Below are positions 14,966 through 23,292 of a stretch of DNA of 64,000 bases, one piece after another. The first letter of the stretch is position 1; each line of letters opens with the position of its first letter. The position numbers and the translations under genes were made by a program. This stretch comes from Streptomyces sp. RB17 (GTDB taxonomy: Bacteria > Actinomycetota > Actinomycetes > Streptomycetales > Streptomycetaceae). The stretch covers positions 806,001 through 870,000 of the forward strand of contig NZ_WEGL01000003.1 of the NCBI RefSeq assembly GCF_009604455.1. Reading direction: 5' to 3'. Under the pieces are notes generated by a model. That model was not told the DNA's origin, ran no database searches, and saw nothing but the letters and a program-made list of their open reading frames with translations.

Positions 14966-16738
14966 ATGGTGGAGGACGTGAGGCCCGGCGGAGACCACGA
15001 GTGGCGGCTGTCGGCGGCGGAACCGGGACTGTGGCAGCGGGTCGTCGAGCAGCTGGGCACGGCCGTGATCGTGGCCGACCCGGCAGGGCGGATCGTCGCG
15101 GTCAACCCCGCCGCCGAGCGACTGCTGGGCCGCGCGGCAGCGGCGATGTACGGGCAGGACCTGCACGACCTGTGCCACCGGGATCCGGGAGGCGCCCGGA
15201 TCCCACGCGAGCACTGCCCACTGCTGCAGGCACTGGCCGAGGGGCGTCCGGCGCGCGGGGACGACGACAGGTACCTGCGGGGCGACGGACGGCTGATCCC
15301 GATCTCCTGGTCGGCCACTCCTCTGACGCGGGACGATGTCCCCCTGGGCATGGTCGTGCTCATCGTCGAGACCGCTGCGGACCGCCGCGCCCACAGGGAA
15401 CGCGCGGAACGTGCCGGGCCGGCGGAGGAACCTGCCGAACAGGCGGAACGAGCCGCTCGTACGACCGCTCTGGAGAGCCTCGCCGAGCGGTTGACGCTCG
15501 TCGCGGAGATCACCGAGGTGCTCGGTCAGACCCTGGAGGTGGACGAGGCACTCGCCCGGTTGAGCCGGCTCCTGGTTCCCCGATTCGCCGACTGCGCGGC
15601 GGTGGACCTGCTGGTCGGCTCCCGTCAGGTACACCGGGTGGCCGTGACCGGCACGGAGGGCCGCGACGCCGGGCAGGAGGACTGGCGCGGCCACCTTCCG
15701 TCGCCGGCCGGGGAGGCGGCCCGCTCGCCCCTGGTCCAGGTGCTGAACGGAGGCGGTCCCGTCCTGCAGGACCGTTCGGACATGAAGGAACCGCCCGACT
15801 CCCCGTTGGCCGCCGTCCACCACGCCTTCCTCGAAGCGACCGGCGCGACCTCGGTCATCACGGTGCCGCTGAGCGCCAGACGGGAGGTCACCGGAGCCCT
15901 GACACTGGTGCGCAGCGACCCGGCACGGCCCTTCGACACCGGCGATCTGGACGTGGCGAGCGACATCGGCCGCCGGGTCGGCCCGGTCATCGACAACGCC
16001 CGCCGGTTCGGCCGGCAGCGCGAGGTCGCCGAGGCCATGCAGCGCAACCTCCTTCCCCCGCTGCCCGAGCACGGCCGCATCCAGCTGGCCGCCCGGTACC
16101 AGCCCGCTCCGGCCGGCTCGCAGGTCGGTGGGGACTGGTACGACGCGTTCACCTTGCGGGACGGCACGCTCGCCCTGGTCATCGGCGACGTCGTGGGCCA
16201 CGATCTGACCGCCGCGGCCGGCATGGCGCAGTTGCACGGCATCCTGCGCTCCCTCGCCTGGGACCACACCGGGCCGACGGGTGCCGTCGTGGACCGGCTC
16301 GACGATGCCATGCACGCCATCACGAGCGTGCCGATGGCCACCCTCGTCCTCGCCCGGGTGGACGGTCCGGACACCGGCCCCTGCACGCTGCACTGGACCA
16401 GTGCCGGGCACCCGCCGCCCCTTCTGCTGACCCCCGACGGAAACGCGCAGTACCTCGAAGCCGGTCAGGGACTGATCCTCGGAACCCACGTGAGCGGCAT
16501 TCACCGGCCGAGCGCCGCCCACGCCCTGGCGCCGGGGTCCACGCTCCTGCTCTACACCGACGGCCTGATCGAGGTTCCCGGCAGCGACCTGGACACCGGG
16601 CTCGGCCGACTGCGCCGCCACGCCCTCGCCCTCGCGCACGAACCCCTGGACACCCTCTGCGACCAGCTGTCCGCCCGGATGCCCCCGGGCAGCACGGACG
16701 ACATCGCCCTCCTCGCCCTGCGCCTGCCCATGCCCTGA
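14966..16738 (+). CDS. PAS-GAF-SpoIIE-type PP2C protein serine phosphatase
   Basis: Signalling phosphatase of 590 residues. Domains in order: a PAS domain at about 20-136 (GTAVIVADPAGRIVAVNPAA), an Arg/Glu-rich probable coiled coil at 137-178, a GAF domain at about 180-340, and a SpoIIE/RsbU-like PP2C domain at about 355-588. The PP2C metal motif appears as ALVIGDVVGHDLTAAAGMAQ and its C-terminal motif as GSTDDIALLALRL. Such proteins usually dephosphorylate anti-anti-sigma factors in response to a bound signal or redox state. The start is the ATG with GAGGGGGAGA just upstream. No anti-sigma pair is adjacent, so the partner is elsewhere or unknown. There is no transmembrane segment, so it is likely cytoplasmic. 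Confidence 0.92.
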   Translation: MVEDVRPGGDHEWRLSAAEPGLWQRVVEQLGTAVIVADPAGRIVAVNPAAERLLGRAAAAMYGQDLHDLCHRDPGGARIPREHCPLLQALAEGRPARGDDDRYLRGDGRLIPISWSATPLTRDDVPLGMVVLIVETAADRRAHRERAERAGPAEEPAEQAERAARTTALESLAERLTLVAEITEVLGQTLEVDEALARLSRLLVPRFADCAAVDLLVGSRQVHRVAVTGTEGRDAGQEDWRGHLPSPAGEAARSPLVQVLNGGGPVLQDRSDMKEPPDSPLAAVHHAFLEATGATSVITVPLSARREVTGALTLVRSDPARPFDTGDLDVASDIGRRVGPVIDNARRFGRQREVAEAMQRNLLPPLPEHGRIQLAARYQPAPAGSQVGGDWYDAFTLRDGTLALVIGDVVGHDLTAAAGMAQLHGILRSLAWDHTGPTGAVVDRLDDAMHAITSVPMATLVLARVDGPDTGPCTLHWTSAGHPPPLLLTPDGNAQYLEAGQGLILGTHVSGIHRPSAAHALAPGSTLLLYTDGLIEVPGSDLDTGLGRLRRHALALAHEPLDTLCDQLSARMPPGSTDDIALLALRLPMP

Positions 16739-16771
16739 CCTGGGCCGAGGCGTGATGGACGACGGCAGTGC

Positions 16772-17470
16772 TCACGTCCCCGGAGCCAGCACCAGAACGC
16801 GGAACGGGCAGGGCGGCAAGGCCGTGAGAGTGTCGTCTCCGGCGCTCCGCCACCCCCAGGACCACAAGGTTTCAACGGCCCCGTCGTCCCGCGAGTCCGC
16901 CAGCGTGACACCGAGCGCGGCGCCGTCGTCGGCGAGCAGCCGACGCTGCAGGCGCCGCGCGAGGTTCCACGCACGGTCCTGGTACTCCCGGCGCACACGG
17001 GACGGGACGACGATCCCGGCGACGACGAAGAGCCGCCCGGGGGCGACGCGGCGGAGCAGGCTCCCCCGGACGTGCCCGTCGAAGCCCGCCCACCAGGGGC
17101 CCGCGCCGCCCGCGCGAAAGCCGTAGGCGCATCCGGTCAGGGCGGTGCTCTCGGCGATCAGCAGCGAGAACCCCGGCCGTCGTGCGTCGGCGGAGAGATG
17201 CCGCAGAAAGGCGGCACGCGCCTGGTTCCACGCCCATGGGCCGCCACCGGAGACCTCCGCGTACAGGTCGCCCAGCTCCTGCAGGCGGTCACCCACCTGA
17301 CCGCGTGTCAGTGGGTGGATGCGTTCGCCCTCGTACGGCGAGGATCCCTGCTCCCGCTTCGGCCGGCCCGGAGTGCGCCTGCGCCGCATGCTCGGTGCGG
17401 GCCGGGACGCGGGGAGGTCCGAGGTCGTCGGGGCCGCCGGAATCGTCGGGAGGAGCATGTGCGCGGTCAT
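16772..17470 (-). CDS. Probable GNAT-fold hypothetical protein
   Basis: Protein of 232 residues with a Pro/Ser/Arg-rich N-terminus, then a domain containing IHPLTRGQVGDRLQELGDLY, WAWNQARAAFLRHL, FSLLIAESTALTGCAYGF and LFVVAGIVVPSRVRREYQDR. The order of helices and strands, together with LARRLQRRLLADDGAALGVTL and a final strand, is compatible with a GNAT acetyltransferase fold, but the acetyl-CoA loop is not clear. A 7-bp hairpin lies directly against the ATG at 17470, so the true start is uncertain. It is tail-to-tail with the PP2C phosphatase gene. Function unknown. Confidence 0.65.
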   Translation of the reverse strand: MTAHMLLPTIPAAPTTSDLPASRPAPSMRRRRTPGRPKREQGSSPYEGERIHPLTRGQVGDRLQELGDLYAEVSGGGPWAWNQARAAFLRHLSADARRPGFSLLIAESTALTGCAYGFRAGGAGPWWAGFDGHVRGSLLRRVAPGRLFVVAGIVVPSRVRREYQDRAWNLARRLQRRLLADDGAALGVTLADSRDDGAVETLWSWGWRSAGDDTLTALPPCPFRVLVLAPGT

Positions 17471-17735
17471 GGGGCAGACCCTGCCCCCGGTGCGACGATG
17501 GCCGCCCCGGTGTCGTCGATCCCCGAGAGCGGCACCGGTGTCGGAGCCGGTGCGCGGCATGCCCTCGGTGTCTCCACGGTACTCCCGGCCGGCAGCAGGC
17601 ACGGCCGCGCTCACCCGGCATACCCTTCAGAAGAGGGGCGCCGTGGAAACACGTCGCTGCCCCGCCACCGTCGCTCGGCGTCTCGGACAGCGACCGCACT
17701 CGTGGTGCGTACCCGTCGCCTGCCAGGAGGTCCGT

Positions 17736-17996
17736 ATGGAGCACAAGCCCTTGCCCTCCGAGGACCACGCCGAGGTCCGCATCGTCGCCGCGACCCCGGA
17801 GGTCGCCCGTCGCGTCGCCGAAGTCCTCCGCCGCTGTTTCGCCTCGACCGAGCAGCGCAGCTACCCCGCCGGCGGCGGAGAAGGCACCCGGCTCCATCTC
17901 ACCCTCGACACCGCGCGCGCCGCGGAACCCGCACAGTCCTGGCTCGCGGCCAGCACCTCGAAAGAGCAGGCACAGGCACATGTCGACGAGGTGTGA
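17736..17996 (+). CDS. Small hypothetical protein
   Basis: Protein of 86 residues preceded by a perfect AGGAGG six bases before its ATG. It contains AEVRIVAATPEVARRVAEVLRR, an alternating strand-helix pattern, then a polar stretch and RLHLTLDTARA. It appears soluble and small. It is the first of two closely spaced plus-strand genes, the second being a winged-helix protein at 18021. No family is recognised with confidence. Confidence 0.7.
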   Translation: MEHKPLPSEDHAEVRIVAATPEVARRVAEVLRRCFASTEQRSYPAGGGEGTRLHLTLDTARAAEPAQSWLAASTSKEQAQAHVDEV

Positions 17997-18020
17997 CCCG
18001 GGTCCGTGAGGAACGACAGC

Positions 18021-18338
18021 ATGACGAAACTCCGCGAACGCAAGAACAACCGGAAGGCGGTCCTGCGATCCCTGTACGAGGCCGTCGAGCACAACCGTCC
18101 CGAGGTCAGCGGATCGACGCTCCGTGCCGCGCTGGGCCTGCCCGACGAGGATCTCTCCGCCGCCTGCGAATACCTGGCCGACGAGGGCCTGATCAACGTG
18201 GAATGGACCTCGCACCGCACCCCCGCCGCCGTCTCGCTGACGCACGGGGGCATTCGCATGATGGAGGAGCAGGAGGAGGAAGAGGAGGAGGAACAGCAGG
18301 GCCGGGCGAAAGCACAGGAGGCACCGTCGGAAGACTGA
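18021..18338 (+). CDS. Small winged-helix protein with acidic tail
   Basis: Protein of about 105 residues. The first 75 residues look like a compact winged helix: KAVLRSLYEAVEHNRPEVSG, SGSTLRAALGLPDEDLSAAC and YLADEGLINVEWTSHR. The rest is a Glu/Gln-rich acidic run (EEEEEEEQQ) likely to be disordered or coiled. I chose the ATG at 18021 because GAGGA lies upstream; a GTG at 18006 would add five residues. Its gene begins 24 bp after the small protein before it, so the two probably form an operon. DNA binding is inferred from the fold. The acidic tail suggests a protein-interaction role. Confidence 0.65.
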   Translation: MTKLRERKNNRKAVLRSLYEAVEHNRPEVSGSTLRAALGLPDEDLSAACEYLADEGLINVEWTSHRTPAAVSLTHGGIRMMEEQEEEEEEEQQGRAKAQEAPSED

Positions 18339-18451
18339 CCGCTTCCGCTCGACCAGCGGCACGGCCGCGCTGCGACGTGCCGGAACACGAACTTCCCTCG
18401 CTCATCGGCTCGTTGCAGCCGGACTCGGACAGGACGGTACGGGTCACCGCA

Positions 18452-18943
18452 TCAGCCGTACTGCCCCGTACTGCCTGGTCCGGCCCTGAGCCGGGATCCG
18501 CCGGGGAGCCGCACGGCGTACCAGGCGGCGACGGACCGCCTGTAGCCGTCCGGCATGGTCAGGTGCGGCACTTCCTGCGCGGTGAACAGGCCCGCCTCCC
18601 GGTGCTCGTGGCTGACGGCCGGCCGCCGTTGCGGGGTCAGGACCGTGCAGCCGTAGGTCACGATCAGTACGCGGCGCCCCGGGATCGGTTCGTGGATCCA
18701 CACGCCGCCGTCGATGAGCGGACCGGTGACGACCTCCCAGCCGGTCTCCTCCCGGATCTCGCGCTCCAGGGCCGCCTCGGGGTCGGTGTCCGGCGGTTGC
18801 GCAGCGTCACCGGTGCCGATCTCCAGGCGGCCTCCGGGCAGCTCCCACTCGTCGCGCTCGTTGCGCAGCAGCAGCACGCGATCGCGCGCGTCGAAAGCGA
18901 CGCCTTTCACGGAGACCGGCCAGAGCGGCGGGGTGTACGGCAT
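18452..18943 (-). CDS. Nudix hydrolase with an insertion in the Nudix box
   Basis: Protein of 163 residues of the Nudix pyrophosphohydrolase superfamily. VLLLRNERDEWELPGGRLE precedes the Nudix box, and ALEREIREETGWEV supplies the REUxEExGU half. Between the GG and RE parts there are about 11 extra residues (IGTGDAAQPPDTDPE), so the spacing is longer than the usual Gx5Ex7. An insertion at this place may change the loop or substrate range but keeps the metal-binding glutamates. It is divergent from the NfeD-like/flotillin pair and tail-to-tail with the winged-helix gene. The substrate, a nucleoside diphosphate linked to X, cannot be predicted. Confidence 0.85.
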   Translation of the reverse strand: MPYTPPLWPVSVKGVAFDARDRVLLLRNERDEWELPGGRLEIGTGDAAQPPDTDPEAALEREIREETGWEVVTGPLIDGGVWIHEPIPGRRVLIVTYGCTVLTPQRRPAVSHEHREAGLFTAQEVPHLTMPDGYRRSVAAWYAVRLPGGSRLRAGPGSTGQYG

Positions 18944-19059
18944 GACGCCCAGTGTCGCCGGGGAGACGGGACCGGAACACCGTTGTCTCCCACCCGTTGG
19001 GAACCGGCCCCGGCCGGTCTATCGTCGGAATTCTCAGGTCAGAACGAGGAGGACGGCCG

Positions 19060-19314
19060 GTGATGCCGCAGGACGAGGCCGTGGTCGGCTGCATGGGCAA
19101 GGTGCTCATCGGAACGCGGGGATCCGCGGGGCCCGGTGAGGTCCTGGTGCGGGTCAGAGGCGGCTCCGAGACGTTCCTGGCGTGGTCCGAGGATCCCCTG
19201 CCCGCGGGCGCTACGGTCCTCGTGATCGAATCACGGGGATGCCGCGAGGTCGGCGTCATCGAGTGGGTGGATCCATTGGACGCGCTCGGCGCAGACGCCG
19301 CCGGCGCAAGCTGA
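19060..19314 (+). CDS. NfeD-like OB-fold protein
   Basis: Protein of 84 residues. AVVGCMGKVLIGTRGSAGPG, EVLVRVRGGSETFLAWSEDP and PAGATVLVIESRGCREVGVIEW resemble the C-terminal OB-fold of NfeD proteins, the usual partner of flotillins. The N-terminal membrane helices of full NfeD are absent. The GTG at 19060 lies seven bases after AGGAGG; the adjacent ATG at 19063 is the alternative. It stops 11 bp before the flotillin gene, so the pair is surely co-transcribed. A role in assembling flotillin membrane domains is the likely inference. Confidence 0.75.
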   Translation: MMPQDEAVVGCMGKVLIGTRGSAGPGEVLVRVRGGSETFLAWSEDPLPAGATVLVIESRGCREVGVIEWVDPLDALGADAAGAS

Positions 19315-19325
19315 GGAGTACAGGC

Positions 19326-20513
19326 ATGTTCGGATACCGCGTTCCCGCTCCCGACGAGGCGATGTTGATCTCGGGGGGCCGGCGGGGGCTGGGGGGCGCT
19401 CCGTTCCGCGTGGTCACCGGCCACGGGAAATTCGTGCTTCCGGTCTTTCGCAAGGTCCGCTTCCTCACCCTGTCGATGTGTGAGGCCGAGGTCACCGAGA
19501 CCTGCGTGACCAAGCAGGGCATCTCGCTGCACGTCCGCGCGGTCATCGCGTTCAAGGTCGGCAACGACCACGAGAGCATCATCAACGCCGGTCAGCGCTT
19601 CCTCTCCGACCAGGAGCAGATGTCCGTGCTCACCGGCCGGATCTTCGCCGGCCACCTGCGGGCCATCATCGGCTCGATGACGGTCGAGGAGATCGTCACC
19701 GAGCGGCAGAAGCTCGCCGCCGAGGTGCTGGACACCTCCAAGGTGGAGATGGCCAAGATCGGCCTGATCGTGGACTCGCTGCAGATCCAGTCGATCGACG
19801 ACGGCGACACGGGCTACATCGCCGCGATGTCCGCTCCGCACAAGGCGGCGATCCAGCGGCAGGCCCAGATCGCCCAGGCCCAGGCCACCCAGGCCGCGGT
19901 CGAGAAGGAGCAGGAGGCGGCCCGTAAGCAGGCCGAGTACGCCCGGCAGACCGCCATCGTCAAGGCCGAGTACTCGGCCGAGGTGGACCGCGCCCAGGCG
20001 CAGGCCGCGCAGGCCGGACCGCTGGCGCAGGCCCACGCCCAGCAGGAGGTGCTCGCCGCCCAGACCGAGCTGGCCGAACGCCAGGCCAAGCTGCGCCAGC
20101 AGCAGCTGGTGGCCGAGGTCGTGAGGCCCGCCGAGGCCGAGGCCGAGCGGGTCAGGATCCTCGCCGCCGCCGAGGCCCAGCGCATGAAGATCCAGGCGGA
20201 GGCCGCGGCCTCCTACGACCGGGTCGCGCTCGACCGGATGCTGATCGACCAGCTCCCGCAGATCGTGAAGGAGGCCGCCGGCGGCCTGGCCGGCGCCAAC
20301 GTCAACGTCCTGAACGGCGCCGACGGCCTCGGCGAGATCGCCGCCGGCCTGGTGTCCCAGGGTCTGACGATCCTCGACTCGGTCCGGCAGGGCCTGGGCC
20401 AGGACAAGGACGGCCAGGGCGGCCAGGGCACCAGGGGCGACGTCAACGGCCTGCTGCAGCTGCACTCCGGCAAGGAGCGGAAGTCGGACGACGGTCCCGT
20501 GGACATGGACTAG
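19326..20513 (+). CDS. Flotillin-like SPFH domain protein
   Basis: Protein of 395 residues. The SPFH/band 7 domain (about 1-185) includes EVTETCVTKQGISLHVRAVI, DQEQMSVLTGRIFAGHLRAI and GLIVDSLQIQSIDD. It is followed by an Ala/Gln/Glu-rich coiled coil with repeated Ala-Gln units (about 186-320), then a Gly-rich region and a polar tail. This is the architecture of bacterial flotillins (YuaG/FloT), which scaffold ordered membrane domains. No strong N-terminal membrane helix is present, so association may be through a partner or acylation. Paired with the OB-fold NfeD-like gene. The 3' end overlaps the converging oxidoreductase gene by four bases. Confidence 0.9.
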   Translation: MFGYRVPAPDEAMLISGGRRGLGGAPFRVVTGHGKFVLPVFRKVRFLTLSMCEAEVTETCVTKQGISLHVRAVIAFKVGNDHESIINAGQRFLSDQEQMSVLTGRIFAGHLRAIIGSMTVEEIVTERQKLAAEVLDTSKVEMAKIGLIVDSLQIQSIDDGDTGYIAAMSAPHKAAIQRQAQIAQAQATQAAVEKEQEAARKQAEYARQTAIVKAEYSAEVDRAQAQAAQAGPLAQAHAQQEVLAAQTELAERQAKLRQQQLVAEVVRPAEAEAERVRILAAAEAQRMKIQAEAAASYDRVALDRMLIDQLPQIVKEAAGGLAGANVNVLNGADGLGEIAAGLVSQGLTILDSVRQGLGQDKDGQGGQGTRGDVNGLLQLHSGKERKSDDGPVDMD

Positions 20514-21163
20514 CGGTCTGCCGCCACGACCGTGATGTGGCGGTCCGGCCCCGGACGCTCCAGCTCGTCCAGCACCGCCACCGCCAGGTCCTCGGCGCTG
20601 ACGCGGGACTCCCCGTCGGCGCCGAGGAGCAGGGTGTCGGTGCCGCGCCGGTAGCGGCCGGTGCGTTCGCCGGGTTCCAGTACGGCCGGCGGGCTCAGGT
20701 AGACCCAGTCGGCGCCGGTGTGGGCCTGGCAGGTGTGCAGTTGGGCGACGCCTGCGCGCGCCACGGCGCGGTACGCGTCGGGCACGTACGCGGGGTTCTC
20801 GGCGACCGGCAGGTCCCGGTCGCCGGGGCTGCTCAGGGCGCCCGCGCCGCCGATCACGAGAACACGGGTGCCGGGCCGGGCGGCGGCGTCCAGCACCGCG
20901 CGGGTGGCGCCGACCAGGAACTCCTGGTCGGCGGGGGACGTCCGCACGGCCAGTACGACGGCGTCGGAGCCGGTCAGTGCCCGCTGTACGGCGTACGGGT
21001 CGGTCGCGTCCACCGCGACCGGCGTCACCTCAGGGTCGTCGCTCGCCGGCGGCTTCCGGGACAGCGCCAGCACGCGGTGTCCGCGCCTCCTCGCCTCGCC
21101 GACCACTCGGCCGCCGACCATCCCGGTGGCTCCGAGGACGGCGATCGTCATGCCCTTCGGCAT
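20510..21163 (-). CDS. NAD(P)-binding atypical SDR-like oxidoreductase
   Basis: Protein of 217 residues beginning with the Rossmann motif IAVLGATGMVGGRVVGEA, typical of NmrA/SDR-a-type NAD(P)-binding proteins. Further elements are VTPVAVDATDP, AVVLAVRTSPADQEF and WVYLSPPAVLEPGERTG. A strong AGGAGG lies just upstream of the ATG at 21163. This ribosome site and the first 134 bases of the gene sit inside the 3' end of the EamA transporter frame, an unusually long overlap. Probably cytoplasmic; it may be a reductase or a non-catalytic NADPH sensor. The classical YxxxK is not clear. Confidence 0.85.
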   Translation of the reverse strand: MPKGMTIAVLGATGMVGGRVVGEARRRGHRVLALSRKPPASDDPEVTPVAVDATDPYAVQRALTGSDAVVLAVRTSPADQEFLVGATRAVLDAAARPGTRVLVIGGAGALSSPGDRDLPVAENPAYVPDAYRAVARAGVAQLHTCQAHTGADWVYLSPPAVLEPGERTGRYRRGTDTLLLGADGESRVSAEDLAVAVLDELERPGPDRHITVVAADR

Positions 21164-22055
21164 TGCGGAACTCCTCCTTCGTCTCGGTCTTCTTCCGTGC
21201 CGCCGGGCCGAGTTGCGCGGCCACCAGCGCGATCAGCGCCAGGGCGAAGCCCAGCGCCTGCGGCAGGCTCAGCGATTCGCCCTGCGCGATGCCAATGGCG
21301 GTCGCGACCAGCGGTGACAGCAGCACCAGCGGCGCGGACGCGGCGACCGGCAGCCCGCCGATCCCGCGGAACCACAGCGTGTACGCGATCAGTCCGCCCA
21401 TGCTGCCGAGCCACAGATAGCCGCCGGCGGCGCCCGCGTCGATCCGCTGCGGCACCCCCTCGACCGCGAGGGTGAGAGGGAGCAACAGCAGCCCGCCGAC
21501 GGTCAGTTGCCAGCCGGCCAGGGTGAGCGGGCCGACGCCCGCAGGCCGGCCCCAGCGCTTGGTGAGGACGACCCCCGCGGCCATGGTGGCCGTGTGGCCG
21601 AGGCCGGCGAGCACGCCGACGGCGTCCAGCCGGGCCTGTGGTCCGAGCACGACGAGCCCGACGCCGAGCACGCCGAGCACGCCCCAGGTCAGCCGCCAGG
21701 CCGTGGGCCGGTCGTGCAGCAGCGCGAGGCCGAGGCCGGCGACCAGCAGCGGCTGGGCGGCGCCGAGGGTGGCGGCCACTCCGCCGGGCAGGCGTTCGGC
21801 AGCCACGAACAGCAACGGCATGGGGCCGATGTTGAGGACGCCGAGGACCACGGTCTTCCACCACCACTCCCCGCGCGGCAGCACCCGGGTGATCGCCAGC
21901 GCGAGCAGTCCGGCGGGCAGGGCCCGCATCAGGCCCGCGAACAGGGGGTGCCCGGGCGGGAGCAGCCGCGTGGTGACCACATAGGTGGTGCCCCAGGACG
22001 CGGGGGCGAGCGCGGTCAGCAGGACGGTCGCCGCCTGGGCCTTGTACCGGTGCAT
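21030..22055 (-). CDS. EamA-family (drug/metabolite) transporter
   Basis: Polytopic protein of 341 residues with two EamA repeats. The first runs from LLTALAPASWGTTYVVTTRL through LGVLNIGPMPLLFVAAERLP, and the second includes LWLGSMGGLIAYTLWFRGIG and SPLVATAIGIAQGESLS. About ten hydrophobic segments are seen, the usual number. After the last segment (ALALIALVAAQLG) the frame continues for about 45 charged residues into the next gene, so the natural C-terminus may have been lost by a frameshift. It is divergent from a LysR regulator, with a T-N11-A inverted repeat between them, so it is likely that regulator's target. The substrate is unknown. Confidence 0.85.
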   Translation of the reverse strand: MHRYKAQAATVLLTALAPASWGTTYVVTTRLLPPGHPLFAGLMRALPAGLLALAITRVLPRGEWWWKTVVLGVLNIGPMPLLFVAAERLPGGVAATLGAAQPLLVAGLGLALLHDRPTAWRLTWGVLGVLGVGLVVLGPQARLDAVGVLAGLGHTATMAAGVVLTKRWGRPAGVGPLTLAGWQLTVGGLLLLPLTLAVEGVPQRIDAGAAGGYLWLGSMGGLIAYTLWFRGIGGLPVAASAPLVLLSPLVATAIGIAQGESLSLPQALGFALALIALVAAQLGPAARKKTETKEEFRNAEGHDDRRPRSHRDGRRPSGRRGEEARTPRAGAVPEAAGERRP

Positions 22056-22078
22056 GGGGGAAGTGTCGGCCGGGCACC

Positions 22079-22099
22079 ACCATGATTCCAAAGCATGGT
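22079..22099. promoter_or_regulatory. LysR-type T-N11-A operator
   Basis: ACCATG and CATGGT form perfect 6-bp arms around a 9-bp spacer, and T83 and A95 within them are 11 bases apart. The element lies between the divergent EamA transporter (start 22055) and LysR regulator (start 22134), as is usual for LysR regulators. Confidence 0.6.
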
Positions 22100-22133
22100 T
22101 GTCATCGCAGCCATGAACCAGCACGATTGATCC

Positions 22134-23033
22134 GTGGACCTTCAGCAGCTGCGGTACGTCGTCGCCGTCGCCGACACCCTCAACTTCACCCGTGCCGCGG
22201 AGCGGTGTCAGGTGGTGCAGTCCGCGCTGAGCCACCGGATCGCCGCGCTGGAGCGGGAGTTGGGGGTGCGGCTGTTCGCCCGGTCCAGCCGCCGGGTGGA
22301 ACTGACCGGCGCCGGCGCGGCGTTCCTCGTGGGCGCGCGCGAATGCCTGGCGGCCGCCGACCGCGCGGTCGCGGACGCCGCCGCCGCGACCGGCGTGGTG
22401 CGCGGGCGGCTGGCGGTCGGCGTGATCGTGACCACGGCAGCCGTCGACGTACCCGACCTGCTGCAGCGGTACCGTGCCCGGCATCCGGAGGTCAGCGTCG
22501 TGCTGCGGTCCGGACGCAGTGACGAGATGGCGGCGGCGATCCGCGCCGGGGAGCTGGACATCGCCTTCCTGGGCCTGCCGGAGGGTGAGCGGCCGGCCGG
22601 TGTGGAGACCGTCGTGCTCGATCACGACCGGCATGTCCTGGTGGTGTCGGCCGGGCACCGGCTGGCGGGCGCCGCCCGGGTCACGCTGGCGGAGATCGCC
22701 GGCGAGACGTTCGTGGACTTCGTGGCCGGGACGCCCGCCCGCGCCCAGTCCGACCGGGCGTTCGCCGCCGCGGGTCTGTCCCGTGACGTGGCGTACGAGG
22801 CGGGCGTCGTGGAGCTGATCACCCGGCTGATCGGGCGCGGGCTCGGCATCGCCCTGCTGCCGTCGGCGTTCATCCGGCCGCTCGCCGCGGACGATCCCCG
22901 GCTGGCCCTGGTCCCGGTGGTCGACGGACCACGGCGGCTCGAGTACCTGGCGTGGAGCCGGTTCAATCCGAGCCCGGCGACCCGCGCGATGCTGGAGGTC
23001 CTCGGGGTCAGACACCCGCCGGCGGGCTCCTGA
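22134..23033 (+). CDS. LysR-family transcriptional regulator
   Basis: Protein of 299 residues. The N-terminal winged helix-turn-helix is canonical: LQQLRYVVAVADTLNFTRAAE, then SALSHRIAALERELGVRLFA and SRRVELTGAGAAFL. A two-lobed periplasmic-binding-like effector domain follows (LAVGVIVTTAAVDVPDLLQ, GELDIAFLG, ELITRLIGRGLGIALLPSA). The GTG start lies 78 bp from the divergent EamA transporter, with a matching operator between. The last codons lie in the first unit of a 71-bp tandem repeat. The effector is unknown. Confidence 0.9.
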   Translation: MDLQQLRYVVAVADTLNFTRAAERCQVVQSALSHRIAALERELGVRLFARSSRRVELTGAGAAFLVGARECLAAADRAVADAAAATGVVRGRLAVGVIVTTAAVDVPDLLQRYRARHPEVSVVLRSGRSDEMAAAIRAGELDIAFLGLPEGERPAGVETVVLDHDRHVLVVSAGHRLAGAARVTLAEIAGETFVDFVAGTPARAQSDRAFAAAGLSRDVAYEAGVVELITRLIGRGLGIALLPSAFIRPLAADDPRLALVPVVDGPRRLEYLAWSRFNPSPATRAMLEVLGVRHPPAGS

Positions 23034-23292
23034 CCGGGTCCGGCACCGCACCAGCCAGCAGGCGCAGGGCCGCAGGGGTCAGACAGCCACCGACGCGCTC
23101 CCGACCGGATCCGGCACCGCACCAGCCAGCAGACGCAGGGCCGCAGGGGTCAGACAGCCACCGACGCGCTCCCGACCGGATCCGGCGCCGCACCAGCCAG
23201 CAGACGCAGGGCCGCAGGGGTCAGACAGCCACCGGCGCGCTCCCGACCGGGTCCGGCGCCGCACCGGCCAGCAGGCGCAGGGCCGCGTCGGA
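23009..23292. repeat. Four tandem 71-bp repeats at converging gene ends
   Basis: Near-identical 71-bp units start at 23009, 23080, 23151 and 23222. The first unit overlaps the last codons of the LysR gene. The fourth contains the last roughly 20 codons and stop of the converging MmyB-type regulator. Units 2 and 3 each still encode, on the minus strand, a copy of that C-terminus followed by a stop. There are no unique spacers between units. Confidence 0.9.

Noticed and set aside
23009..23292. A possible CRISPR array.
   Set aside because: The 71-bp units are adjacent tandem copies with no unique spacers and contain a gene's C-terminal codons. No cas gene is present.
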